DNA of 14,808 bases, from positions 1 to 14,808 of the forward strand of contig CAZQER010000028.1 of the NCBI GenBank assembly GCA_964592095.1. Direction: 5' to 3'. Made by a program: the position numbers and the translations under genes. The stretch comes from EX4484-2 sp964592095. Its GTDB lineage: Archaea > Altiarchaeota > Altiarchaeia > IMC4 > QMZM01. This document shows positions 7,100-14,522 of this stretch, piece after piece. The notes under the pieces were generated by a model. It made no database searches and was not told the DNA's origin. It saw nothing but the letters and a program-made list of their open reading frames with translations. Numbering within the stretch: the first letter of the stretch is position 1; each line of letters begins with the position of its first letter.

Positions 7100-7190
7100 A
7101 ACAATATCGGCAATCTCCAACACCTATCATCCATCAGATAGCAAAATAAAAAAGTGAGGTAGAGTTTATTCAGATATTACTCCATATCAC
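7100..7190 (+). other. 91-nt gap before Rpp29
   Basis: This is one of the largest gaps inside the ribosomal run. GTGAGGTAGAG at 7154-7164 looks like a Shine-Dalgarno, but it is about 27 nt from the Rpp29 ATG and a stop (TGA 7155-7157) closes the reading frame upstream. No gene fits here. A short inverted pair CTATC/GATAG (7124-7128 with 7137-7141, 8-nt loop) and an A-rich block (7142-7153) are the only structure seen. It may hold an internal promoter or a processing site. Confidence 0.35.
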
Positions 7191-7475
7191 ATGATGATTA
7201 CTCCCTTAAATATATTAAGGCATGAATTGATAGGGCTGAGGGTGAAGATAGTTGATGCAACACACGAGGGGTACATCTGCGAAGGAACAGTGGTTGGAGA
7301 AACAAGGAATATAATAAAGATAAGGATGGAAAAGGGCATAAAAACAATACCGAAGAATAGTGCTACATTTGAGTTCACACTTCCGTCCAAGGCGAGGGTT
7401 AAAATTGATGGTAAACTTTTGATATCAAGACCTGAAGACAGGATAAAAAAGAAATATAGAATAAAATTTGTTTAA
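7191..7475 (+). CDS. rnp1: RNase P protein component 1 (Rpp29/Pop4)
   Basis: The product has 94 residues. It is the archaeal homologue of Rpp29, which binds the RNase P RNA specificity domain with Rpp21 and helps remove the 5' leader of pre-tRNA. Family features are ILRHELIGLRVKIVDATHEGYICEGTVVGETRN and the following Sm-like strands with IPKNSATFEF. The order aIF1-Rpp29-S17 is normal for Euryarchaeota. The start is ATG 7191 or the adjacent ATG 7194. S17 begins one base after its stop. Confidence 0.93.
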   Translation: MMITPLNILRHELIGLRVKIVDATHEGYICEGTVVGETRNIIKIRMEKGIKTIPKNSATFEFTLPSKARVKIDGKLLISRPEDRIKKKYRIKFV

Positions 7476-7476
7476 A

Positions 7477-7776
7477 ATGGTAAAGAAAAAAAAGAAATGT
7501 GATGACAATAACTGCCCTATTCATGGGCAATTACCCACACGAGGAATTGTTTTGGAGGGGGTAGTTGTATCAGACAAGATGAATAGGACTGTTATAGTTC
7601 AGAGAAATTATTATGTAAAATCCAAGAAATATGAGAGATTTAGAATAGCCAAATCAAGGATACCTGCCCATAATCCTCCATGCATAGATGCAAAGGTAGG
7701 TGATAAAGTAAGAATAGAAGAATGTAGAAAGTTGAGCAAAACAATAAGTTTTGTTGTCACTAAGAAGATATCATAA
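7477..7776 (+). CDS. rps17: 30S ribosomal protein S17 (uS17)
   Basis: The product has 99 residues from ATG 7477, the first ATG after the Rpp29 stop; an in-frame TTG at 7468 overlaps Rpp29 and is unlikely. S17 is an OB-fold protein that binds 16S rRNA early in assembly. The archaeal N-terminus KCDDNNCPIHGQLPTRG is present, then VSDKMNRTVIVQRNYYVKSKKYERF, AHNPPCIDAKVGDKVRIEECRKLSKT. No Shine-Dalgarno; the start context is TTTAAAATGG. Confidence 0.97.
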   Translation: MVKKKKKCDDNNCPIHGQLPTRGIVLEGVVVSDKMNRTVIVQRNYYVKSKKYERFRIAKSRIPAHNPPCIDAKVGDKVRIEECRKLSKTISFVVTKKIS

Positions 7777-7786
7777 TCTCGTAAAA

Positions 7787-8224
7787 ATGGCTAAACCACT
7801 CGGTGCGTCTAAGAATCTACCACTGGGAAAGGCGATAACATCTAAAATAAAACCAGTTATTCCAGTTGGTGCGAAATTAAATTGCGCAGACAATACTGGA
7901 GCAAAGGAACTCCAGATCATTGCTGTCAAGAAATACAGAGGAGTAAGAAGAAGAGTGCCAAAGGCATGTATTGGAAGTTTGGTTGTGTGTTCGGTAAAGA
8001 AGGGAAGGCGTGATTTAAGGAAGCAGGTGGTTTTAGCAGTAATAGTAAGACAGAGTAAGGAATATACGAGATATAGTGGAGCAAAGATAAGATTTGAGGA
8101 CAATGCAGCGGTAATTGTTGGTGATAATGGTATTCCAAAAGGAACAGAGATAAAGACCGCTATTGCAAGAGAGGCTGCAGAAAGATGGGTTAAAATAGGT
8201 TCAATAGCATCAATAATTGTTTGA
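7787..8224 (+). CDS. rpl14: 50S ribosomal protein L14 (uL14)
   Basis: The product has 145 residues from ATG 7787. An upstream TTG at 7751 lies inside S17 and would add a non-conserved leader, so it was not chosen. L14 sits at the subunit interface and contacts 16S rRNA. Diagnostic parts are LNCADNTGAKELQIIAVKKYRGVRRRVPKA, the RKQVVLAVIVRQ strand, IRFEDNAAVIV and the C-terminal AAERWVKIGSIASIIV. The N-terminal extension of about 25 residues is also known in some archaeal L14 proteins. Confidence 0.97.
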   Translation: MAKPLGASKNLPLGKAITSKIKPVIPVGAKLNCADNTGAKELQIIAVKKYRGVRRRVPKACIGSLVVCSVKKGRRDLRKQVVLAVIVRQSKEYTRYSGAKIRFEDNAAVIVGDNGIPKGTEIKTAIAREAAERWVKIGSIASIIV

Positions 8225-8231
8225 TTTTAAA

Positions 8232-8600
8232 ATGGGTTTGAGATCTATACAACCACGGAAGCAGAGAAAATGGAGAAAAGAGGCACCATTACATATAAGG
8301 CGTAAATTTATGGGAGGTCACCTCAGCAAAAATCTCAGGGAGAAGTATGGAAGAAGGAGCATACCTATCAGAAAGGGGGATAATGTCAAGATTATGAGGG
8401 GTGAATTTAAAGGCATTAAAGGGGAGGTAATTAAGGTTGATTTAAAGAAATGTAAGATATATGTAGATGGAGTAACTATCAAAAAGACAGATGGAACAGA
8501 TGTACCTAAGGCTATAGACCCATCAAATGTTATGATTACGGATTTAGCACTTGATGATAAGAAAAGGGTGGCAATCCTTGAAAGAGGTATGAAGGGATAA
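8232..8600 (+). CDS. rpl24: 50S ribosomal protein L24 (uL24)
   Basis: The product has 122 residues from ATG 8232, seven bases after L14. L24 is an assembly initiator that binds 23S rRNA near the exit tunnel. It has the archaeal/eukaryotic L26 N-terminus (QPRKQRKWRKEAPLHIRRKFMGGHLS), then REKYGRRSIPIRKGD leading into the KOW motif (VKIMRGEFKGIKGEVIKVD). Its stop overlaps the S4e start by one base (TAATG), so coupled translation is likely. Confidence 0.97.
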   Translation: MGLRSIQPRKQRKWRKEAPLHIRRKFMGGHLSKNLREKYGRRSIPIRKGDNVKIMRGEFKGIKGEVIKVDLKKCKIYVDGVTIKKTDGTDVPKAIDPSNVMITDLALDDKKRVAILERGMKG

Positions 8601-9277
8601 TGGCACATACTAAAAGAATTGCTGTGGGGTATGGGAAAAAACCTAAATTTATAATCACTGTATCTTCTGGACCGCATCCAAAAAAAAGGAGTTTGTCTCT
8701 TATGTATGTACTTAGGGACTTACTTGGATATGCAAGAACTGCAAGAGAGGTAAAAAGTATATTAAATAATGGTCATATCTTGGTGGATAAAAAGGTCAGG
8801 AAGAACCCCAATTATGGGGTGGGTTTGATGGACATTATTGAGATACCGAAGATTAAAAAACAATTCATTGTGCTTCCTGAAAAGGATAAACTCGTTCTGA
8901 AAGAAATTAAAAAGAGTGAATCAAATATAAAACTATGTAGAATCATGGATAAAAGAATACTAAAAAATAATATAACCCAACTTAATCTTCATGATGGCAG
9001 CAATATAATAATTGATAAAAATGATAAAAATGATTATCAAACAAAGGATACTGTTGTGTTGGAATTGCCTAAGAGAAAGATAAAGGATTTAATTAAATTT
9101 AAGAAAGGAAATATTGCATTGATTATGCATGGAAGACATGCTGGGAAGACGGGAAAGATAGATGAAATACTTCCCGGAAGCAAAAAGCATAAATCGCTAA
9201 CAAGGATAGGTGAACTGCAAACACTTACTAATTATATCTTCGTTATAGGGGGGAAGAAACCACTTATAAAAACATAG
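8600..9277 (+). CDS. rps4e: 30S ribosomal protein S4e (eS4)
   Basis: The product has 225 residues, close to the usual archaeal length. S4e is found in archaea and eukaryotes but not bacteria. An S4-type RNA-binding region is seen at about 40-75 (LLGYARTAREVKSILNNGHILVDKKVR), followed by VGLMDIIEIP, KLCRIMDKR, TQLNLHDGSNI and a C-terminal KOW-like part with IMHGRHAGKTGKIDEI. The ATG overlaps the L24 stop. An insertion-like IIDKNDKNDYQ stretch comes from a short tandem repeat and lies in a variable loop. Confidence 0.97.
   Translation: MAHTKRIAVGYGKKPKFIITVSSGPHPKKRSLSLMYVLRDLLGYARTAREVKSILNNGHILVDKKVRKNPNYGVGLMDIIEIPKIKKQFIVLPEKDKLVLKEIKKSESNIKLCRIMDKRILKNNITQLNLHDGSNIIIDKNDKNDYQTKDTVVLELPKRKIKDLIKFKKGNIALIMHGRHAGKTGKIDEILPGSKKHKSLTRIGELQTLTNYIFVIGGKKPLIKT
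9014..9031 (+). repeat. 9-bp tandem repeat in S4e
   Basis: GATAAAAAT occurs twice in tandem, followed by a third GAT. It encodes DKN-DKN-D in frame, in a loop of S4e. It is probably slippage in an A-rich sequence. Confidence 0.8.
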
Positions 9278-9285
9278 ACAGAAAA

Positions 9286-9813
9286 ATGAAGATGGAATAC
9301 AGCAATATCATGCAAAAACCAAGAATAGAGAAGGTTGTTGTTAATATAGGGGTGGGGGAATCTGGAGAAAAATTGGTTAGGGCAGAGACATTACTGCAAA
9401 AATTAACCAACAGAAAACCTGTAAGAACAATATCAAAACATAAAATACCGACATGGAAGTTAAAGAAAGGGGAACCCATTGGCTGTAAGGTCACACTCAG
9501 GGGTAAAGAAGCAGAAAATTTCCTTATAGAATGTCTCAAAGCAGTTGATAATAAAATAAAGGCAAGTAGTTTTGATGAAGAGGGGAATTTATCATTTGGA
9601 ATTGGGGAATATATAGATTTTCCAAGTATGAAATACGACCCCGATATAGGTATTTTTGGTATGGATATCTCTGTAACAATGGAACGTCCAGGATACAGGA
9701 TAAAGAGGAGGAGGATAAAGAGAAAGAGGATTCCAAGAAAAATCAGAATAACACGAGATGAATCTATCAGGTTCATGAAAGAGAAATTTGGAGTTGATAT
9801 AATAAATGAATGA
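9286..9813 (+). CDS. rpl5: 50S ribosomal protein L5 (uL5)
   Basis: The product has 175 residues, typical for archaea. L5 binds 5S rRNA and contacts the P-site tRNA in the central protuberance. Conserved segments are MQKPRIEKVVVNIGVGESGEKL, RKPVRTISKHKIPTWKLKKGEPIGCKVTLRG, and the FGIGEYIDFPSMKYDPDIGIFGMDISVTMERPGYR region with its strongly basic run after it. The start ATG 9286 follows GACAGAAAA with no Shine-Dalgarno; ATG 9292 is an alternative. S14 starts 8 bases downstream. Confidence 0.97.
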   Translation: MKMEYSNIMQKPRIEKVVVNIGVGESGEKLVRAETLLQKLTNRKPVRTISKHKIPTWKLKKGEPIGCKVTLRGKEAENFLIECLKAVDNKIKASSFDEEGNLSFGIGEYIDFPSMKYDPDIGIFGMDISVTMERPGYRIKRRRIKRKRIPRKIRITRDESIRFMKEKFGVDIINE

Positions 9814-9820
9814 TATAAAA

Positions 9821-9973
9821 ATGACGAAAAAGAATCCCAAATTTGATGCAAGAAATCTGAGATGCTCTATATGCGGAACTACGAGAGGGCTTATACATAA
9901 ATATGGCTTACATATATGCAGAAAATGCTTTAGAGAAAATGCAAGAAGCATAGGATTTAGAATTTACAGTTAA
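9821..9973 (+). CDS. rps14: 30S ribosomal protein S14, zinc-binding type (uS14)
   Basis: This is a short 50-residue reading frame between L5 and S7. S14 binds the 16S rRNA 3' major domain in the head near S3 and S10. All four zinc cysteines of the C+ type are present: CSIC (15, 18) and CRKC (33, 36), with GLIHKYGLHICRKCF between and around them. It ends in FRENARSIGFRIYS, close to other archaeal S14 C-termini (normally ...GFKKY). The ATG follows GATATAAAA without a Shine-Dalgarno. S8 would be expected next but S7 follows after 6 bases. Confidence 0.95.
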   Translation: MTKKNPKFDARNLRCSICGTTRGLIHKYGLHICRKCFRENARSIGFRIYS

Positions 9974-9979
9974 ATCAAA

Positions 9980-10588
9980 ATGGTTGAAATGAAATTGTTT
10001 GGGAAATGGAATTTCAATGATGTTGTTGTAAGAGATGAGGGATTAAAGAGATATATCTCTCTGAACCCAATTTATATGCCTCATACATCGGGAAGGCTTG
10101 TTGGAAAACAATTCTCTAAATCAAGAATGAATATAGTTGAAAGATTAATTAATAAATTAATGAGGAGCGGGCAGGGTACAAGAAAGGTTGGTGGTAGATT
10201 TATAAGAGGTAGTGGAAATACAGGAAAGAAGCATAATGCAATAAAGATTGTGGAAAAGGCATTTGAGATAATAGAAAAGAGAACAGGAAAAAATCCAATT
10301 CAGGTTCTTGTTGATGCAATAGTCAATTCAGGACCAAGGGAAGAAACCACCACCATCATCTATGGTGGAATAAGATACCATAAGGCAATAGATGTTTCAT
10401 CTCAGAGAAGGATAGATTTTGCTTTGAAATATATAGCACTAGGTGCTTTTTCAAATGCCTTCAATTCAAAAACATCAATTGAGGAATGTCTTGCAAATGA
10501 GATAATATGGGCTTCAAATTCAGATACAAAGAGTTACGCAATCCAAAGAAAAGAAGAAATTGAGAGGATTGCTCAATCATCGAGGTAA
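9980..10588 (+). CDS. rps7: 30S ribosomal protein S7 (uS7)
   Basis: The product has 202 residues, the archaeal/eukaryotic S5-type length. S7 starts assembly of the 30S head and lies at the E site. It shows the archaeal N-terminus MKLFGKWNFNDVVVRDEGLKRYI, then NPIYMPHTSGR, NIVERLINKLMRSGQGT, NPIQVLVDAIVNSGPREETT, YGGIRYHKAIDVSSQRRIDFAL and a C-terminal ANEI-WA-N-D segment. ATG 9980 is chosen; ATG 9989 (MKLFGKW) is nearer to known starts. S12, its usual upstream partner, is missing here; S14 precedes it instead. EF-2 follows after 2 bases. Confidence 0.97.
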   Translation: MVEMKLFGKWNFNDVVVRDEGLKRYISLNPIYMPHTSGRLVGKQFSKSRMNIVERLINKLMRSGQGTRKVGGRFIRGSGNTGKKHNAIKIVEKAFEIIEKRTGKNPIQVLVDAIVNSGPREETTTIIYGGIRYHKAIDVSSQRRIDFALKYIALGAFSNAFNSKTSIEECLANEIIWASNSDTKSYAIQRKEEIERIAQSSR

Positions 10589-10590
10589 AA

Positions 10591-12780
10591 ATGGGAAGAG
10601 CAGAAAGGATGGCGGAGAAGGTTAGAGGCTTGATAGAAAAGCCCGAACAAATCCGAAATATGGGTATTGTGGCACATATAGATCATGGAAAGACAACTCT
10701 GTCTGATAATCTTCTGTGTAATGCAGGTATGATATCCAAAGAGATGGCTGGAAAGCAACTTGCATTAGATTTCCATGAAGATGAAAGAGAAAGAGGAATT
10801 ACGATAAATGCAGCCAATGTATCCATGGTTCATTCTTATGATAATAAGGACTATCTAATAAATCTCATCGATACTCCAGGGCATGTAGATTTTGGTGGGG
10901 ATGTAACAAGAGCAATGAGGGCGGTTGATGGTGTGATAGTGGTTGTATGTGCAGTAGAGGGTGTAATGCCCCAAACAAAAACCGTTATTAGTCAGGCATT
11001 GAAGGAATATGTAAGGCCAACGCTATTCATAAACAAGGTTGATAGACTTATAAATGAACTTAAATTATCATCAGATGAATTACAGAAGAGGTTTTTAAGA
11101 ATAATAACAAATGTTAACAAATTGATAAAACAGAGGCAACCGAAGGGTCTGGATTGGACAGTAAATGTTGAAGAAGGGTCAGTAGCATTTGGTTCTGCAT
11201 ACCATAACTGGGCTATTTCGGTTCCCTATATGAAAAAAACAGGGATTACATTCAAGGATATTATTGATTACTGCAACAAAGATAAACAGAGGGAACTTGC
11301 TGATAAGGCTCCAGCACATGAGATTTTGCTTGATATAGCTGTAAAACATCTACCAAATCCTCTTGAGGCACAGAAACTCAGAATTCCACATATATGGAAA
11401 GGGGATATTGAATCAGATATTGGAAGAGCAATGATTAATTGTGACCCCAATGGAAAATTGGCTATGATGATTACCAATATCTCTGTATTTGATAAAAGGG
11501 AGGGGGAGGTTGCCACGGCAAGAATATTCTCTGGGAGATTAACACAAGGTCAGGATGTTTATCTTGTTGGTGCAAATACAACAGAAAGAGTGCAACAGGT
11601 AAGTTTCTATATGGGTGCCACAAGAGTAAATACAGATTCCGTATGTGCAGGAAATATTGTGGGCATTACGGGATTGAAGAAGGCTACTGCTGGTGAGACG
11701 GTATCAACTGAAAATATAAAACCATTTGAGGGAATGATTCATGTTTCAGAACCCGTTGTTACCATAGCAGTTGAAGCCAAAAATACTAAGGATTTACCAA
11801 AGGTTATAGATGTTCTAAAGCAGGTATCGAAGGAAGACCCTACATTATCTGTGAAGATAGATGAGGAAACGGGGGAGCATTTATTATCGGGTATGGGTGA
11901 ACTGCACCTTGATGTTATTGTCAATAGAATTAGGGATGGTGGTTTGGATATTGAGACATCCCCACCAATTGTAGTTTATAGAGAAACAGTTACAAAGAAA
12001 TTTGGTCCTGTTGAGGGTAAATCCCCAAACAAACATAATAAATTTTATATAGAGGTAGAACCGTTGGAAGAGGAGATTTATAAAGCAATTGTTGATGGTA
12101 AGATAAAACAAGGTAGAAGAAAGGGTAGGAGTAAGGATATAAGACAAAAATTGATAGACTTAGGTATGGATAGAGAGGAGGCTGGGAGGGTTATAGATGT
12201 ATATCACGGTAATATAATGGTTGATATGACAAGAGGAATATTACATCTGGATGAAGTGATTGAGTTAATATTGGATGCGTTTGAAGATGTTATGGATTCC
12301 TCTCCCTTAGCAAACGAACCTGCCTCAAAGATGAAGGTGAAGTTGGTAGATGCTAAACTCCATGAAGATGCAATCCATCGAGGGCCGGCCCAAGTTTATC
12401 CTGCAATCAAAAATCCTATAAGGGCATGTATTCTTTCAGGAAATCCTCTTATCTTAGAGCCTGTTCAGAATATATGGATAGATGTTCCACAAGAGTATAT
12501 GAGTTCCGTAACAAGAGAAATTCAAAGAAGAAGAGGAGTAGTAAATAATATAGAGCAAAAGGATGAATTGATAACAATAGAGGGCAAACTTCCGGTTGCT
12601 GAATCGTTTGGATTTGCAGGCGACATAAGAAGTGCCTCAGAGGGACATGCCTTATGGTCAACAGAGAATGCAGGTTTTGAAAAACTACCAAATGAACTTC
12701 AAAATAGTGTTATAATGGAAATCAGAAAAAGAAAGGGATTGAAGATGGGAATACCCAATGCATCAGAATATATGGAATAG
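10591..12780 (+). CDS. fusA: translation elongation factor EF-2
   Basis: The product has 729 residues, full archaeal length. EF-2 is the GTPase that moves tRNAs and mRNA through the ribosome after peptide bond formation. The GTP-binding motifs are G1 AHIDHGKT (28-35), the RERGITI switch (66-72), G3 DTPGH (94-98) and G4 NKVD (148-151). Domains II to V follow in normal order, with DPTLSVKIDEETGEHLLSGMGELHLD and others. The histidine in HEDAIHRGPAQ (H596) is the site modified to diphthamide, found only in archaeal and eukaryotic EF-2. GAGGT four bases before the ATG may be a Shine-Dalgarno. The order S7-EF-2-EF-1A-S10 is the archaeal str arrangement. Confidence 0.99.
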   Translation: MGRAERMAEKVRGLIEKPEQIRNMGIVAHIDHGKTTLSDNLLCNAGMISKEMAGKQLALDFHEDERERGITINAANVSMVHSYDNKDYLINLIDTPGHVDFGGDVTRAMRAVDGVIVVVCAVEGVMPQTKTVISQALKEYVRPTLFINKVDRLINELKLSSDELQKRFLRIITNVNKLIKQRQPKGLDWTVNVEEGSVAFGSAYHNWAISVPYMKKTGITFKDIIDYCNKDKQRELADKAPAHEILLDIAVKHLPNPLEAQKLRIPHIWKGDIESDIGRAMINCDPNGKLAMMITNISVFDKREGEVATARIFSGRLTQGQDVYLVGANTTERVQQVSFYMGATRVNTDSVCAGNIVGITGLKKATAGETVSTENIKPFEGMIHVSEPVVTIAVEAKNTKDLPKVIDVLKQVSKEDPTLSVKIDEETGEHLLSGMGELHLDVIVNRIRDGGLDIETSPPIVVYRETVTKKFGPVEGKSPNKHNKFYIEVEPLEEEIYKAIVDGKIKQGRRKGRSKDIRQKLIDLGMDREEAGRVIDVYHGNIMVDMTRGILHLDEVIELILDAFEDVMDSSPLANEPASKMKVKLVDAKLHEDAIHRGPAQVYPAIKNPIRACILSGNPLILEPVQNIWIDVPQEYMSSVTREIQRRRGVVNNIEQKDELITIEGKLPVAESFGFAGDIRSASEGHALWSTENAGFEKLPNELQNSVIMEIRKRKGLKMGIPNASEYME

Positions 12781-12877
12781 ATAATGGCTAATTTCTATTT
12801 TTAAACTCTCAAACCATATTACTAAAACTATACTACTCAATAACCAACGAGGTGAAATAAATTGGAGGTATATTAAA
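12781..12877 (+). promoter_or_regulatory. intergenic leader of EF-1A with possible promoter and double RBS
   Basis: This 97-nt gap separates EF-2 from EF-1A. TATTTTTAAA (12796-12805) could be a TATA box giving a leader of about 50 nt; the T-rich part could alternatively end the upstream message. Two strong Shine-Dalgarno sequences are present: GAGGTGA (12849-12855) and GGAGGT (12864-12869). The second is 8 nt before the ATG at 12878. This is the best ribosome binding site in the window and suits a highly expressed factor. Confidence 0.5.
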
Positions 12878-14149
12878 ATGGCTGAGAAACCACACATAAA
12901 TCTAGTATTTATTGGGCATGTTGATCATGGAAAATCAACACTTGTTGGTAGACTATTATATGAACTTGGTGAAGTTTCCGAACAAACCTTGAAGAAATAC
13001 AGGGAAGAGGCTGAAAAACTTGGTAAAGGAACATTTGAATTTGCCTGGGTGATGGATTCTCTTAAGGATGAAAGAGAGAGGGGGCTTACCATAGATATAG
13101 CACATAGAAAATTTGAGACAAACAAGAATTATTTCACCATTATAGATGCACCTGGACACAGAGACTTTGTGAAGAACATGATTACTGGAACATCTCAAGC
13201 GGATGCTGCAGTGCTGGTATGTTCAGTGAAGGATAGTGTACAGCCACAGACAAGAGAGCACGCATTTTTGGCAAAGACACTTGGTGTTAATCAGATTATT
13301 GTAGTTTTGAACAAGATGGATGCAGTGAACTATGATGAATCAAAATACAATGCAGTAAAAGAAGACCTAGGCAGGTTACTGAGGAGTATTGGTTATAAGG
13401 TAGATGAGATAGATTTTATTCCAATTTCTGCATATAAGGGAGATAATATAATCAAGAGAAGTGAGAATACTCCATGGTATACTGGTCCAACATTCTTGGA
13501 AGAGTTGGACAAGTTAAAGGCTCCTGAAAAGCCAATAGATAAGCCATTGAGATTACCAGTACAAGATGTTTATACAATAACCGGTGTAGGAACAGTACCT
13601 GTGGGAAGGGTAGAGACTGGTGTAATAAAACCTGGACAGAAGGTGATATTTATGCCAAGCGGTGTATCTGGTGAGGTAAAAACAATAGAGATGCACCATG
13701 AACAATTATCTCAAGCAGTTCCAGGTGATAATATAGGATTCAATGTAAGAGGAGTTGGTAAGACTGACATTAGAAGAGGGGATGTGGTTGGACCTGTAGA
13801 TAATCCACCAACAGTAGCGGAGGATTTCACAGCGCAGATAGTAGTCCTGCAACATCCATCGGCAATAACGGTGGGTTATACGCCAGTCTTCCATGTACAC
13901 ACCGCCCAAGTAGCATGTCAATTTGTAGAATTAATAAAGAAGGTAGATCCCAAAACTGGTCAGGTGATAGAAGAAAAACCACAATTCCTGAAGACTGGAG
14001 ATGTAGCAGTTGTGAAAATAAAACCAACAAAACTTCTATGTATAGAAAAGGCAAAGGACTTCCCACAACTTGGAAGGTTTGCTGTAAGGGATATGGGTAA
14101 AACAGTATCTGCAGGTATGGTTATTGACATAACACCAAAGAAGATTTAG
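12878..14149 (+). CDS. tuf: translation elongation factor EF-1A (aEF1A)
   Basis: The product has 423 residues, the usual archaeal length. It delivers aminoacyl-tRNA to the ribosomal A site in a GTP-dependent way. Seen are G1 GHVDHGKS (13-20), DERERGLTIDIAHRKF (64-79), G3 DAPGH (90-94) with RDFVKNMITGTSQADAA, and G4 NKMD (145-148). Domains II and III carry TGVGTVPVGRVETG, EMHHE, PGDNIGFNVRG and PQLGRFAVRDMGKTVSAG. The start is fixed by GGAGGT eight bases upstream. It is separated from EF-2 by 97 nt and may have its own promoter; S10 follows after 7 nt. Confidence 0.99.
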   Translation: MAEKPHINLVFIGHVDHGKSTLVGRLLYELGEVSEQTLKKYREEAEKLGKGTFEFAWVMDSLKDERERGLTIDIAHRKFETNKNYFTIIDAPGHRDFVKNMITGTSQADAAVLVCSVKDSVQPQTREHAFLAKTLGVNQIIVVLNKMDAVNYDESKYNAVKEDLGRLLRSIGYKVDEIDFIPISAYKGDNIIKRSENTPWYTGPTFLEELDKLKAPEKPIDKPLRLPVQDVYTITGVGTVPVGRVETGVIKPGQKVIFMPSGVSGEVKTIEMHHEQLSQAVPGDNIGFNVRGVGKTDIRRGDVVGPVDNPPTVAEDFTAQIVVLQHPSAITVGYTPVFHVHTAQVACQFVELIKKVDPKTGQVIEEKPQFLKTGDVAVVKIKPTKLLCIEKAKDFPQLGRFAVRDMGKTVSAGMVIDITPKKI

Positions 14150-14156
14150 ATTCCAA

Positions 14157-14465
14157 ATGGAAAAAGCCAGGATTATCCTAATAGGAAAAGACCCGAAGGA
14201 ATTGAAAGAGGTATCAGATGAGATACTCAATGTTACAAAAAAGACTGGGGCAAATTATTCCGGACCAGTACCTTTACCTACAAAGAAAATGCGAGTAACA
14301 ACAAGAAAGAGCCCTGATGGAGAAGGCACTGCAACATGGGAGCGTTGGGAGATGAGAGTACATAAGAGAATAATTGATGTAGATGCTGATGAGAGAAGTT
14401 TGAGACAGATAATGCGAATTCAGGTACCTGATAGTGTTCATATTGAGGTAGAATTAACAGAATAA
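14157..14465 (+). CDS. rps10: 30S ribosomal protein S10 (uS10)
   Basis: The product has 102 residues, standard for archaea. S10 is in the head of the 30S subunit and helps bind tRNA. Signature parts are KARIILIGKDPKELKEVSDEI, SGPVPLPTKKMRVTTRKSPDGEG, WERWEMRVHKRIIDVDA and MRIQVPDSVHIEVELTE. The position after EF-1A is the usual one in archaea. No Shine-Dalgarno is seen before the ATG. It is the last ribosomal gene before a T-rich sequence that may end the operon. Confidence 0.98.
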   Translation: MEKARIILIGKDPKELKEVSDEILNVTKKTGANYSGPVPLPTKKMRVTTRKSPDGEGTATWERWEMRVHKRIIDVDADERSLRQIMRIQVPDSVHIEVELTE

Positions 14466-14497
14466 ACAGAAAACAGAACAATTACACATTATCTCCA

Positions 14498-14510
14498 CTT
14501 TTTTCTTTCT
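14498..14510 (+). terminator. possible poly-T terminator after S10
   Basis: CTTTTTTCTTTCT lies 32 nt after the S10 stop. Runs of T on the coding strand are enough to stop archaeal RNA polymerase in many cases, and no stable hairpin is needed. It comes just before the next gene (ATG 14523), so if it acts the next gene needs a promoter very close to its start. Confidence 0.4.
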
Positions 14511-14522
14511 AATATTTAATCA

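Noticed and set aside
6800..7475. Initiation factor aIF1 and an RNase P subunit inside a ribosomal operon
   Set aside because: This order (L29-aIF1-Rpp29-S17) is well known in Euryarchaeota, so it is not new.
7751..7786. Upstream TTG start for L14, and similar non-ATG starts for S17 (7468) and L24 (8217)
   Set aside because: Each lies within or at the very end of the preceding gene, adds non-conserved residues, and is followed by an ATG in the common AAAATGG context.
7787..7865. N-terminal extension of L14
   Set aside because: Other archaeal L14 proteins, for example in Thermococcales, carry a similar extension, so I do not treat it as unusual.
9014..9034. GATAAAAAT repeat in S4e as a possible regulatory or recombination site
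   Set aside because: It is in frame in a variable loop and is simple A-rich slippage.
9264..9851. Long minus-strand reading frame of 195 codons opposite L5
   Set aside because: It is the antisense shadow of the well-conserved L5 gene, and its composition (many S, F, I, L) is what AT-rich antisense frames give.
12784..12804. Six-codon frame (ATG GCT AAT TTC TAT TTT TAA) directly after EF-2
   Set aside because: Too short to support; the TATTTTTAAA part is better explained as promoter or terminator sequence.
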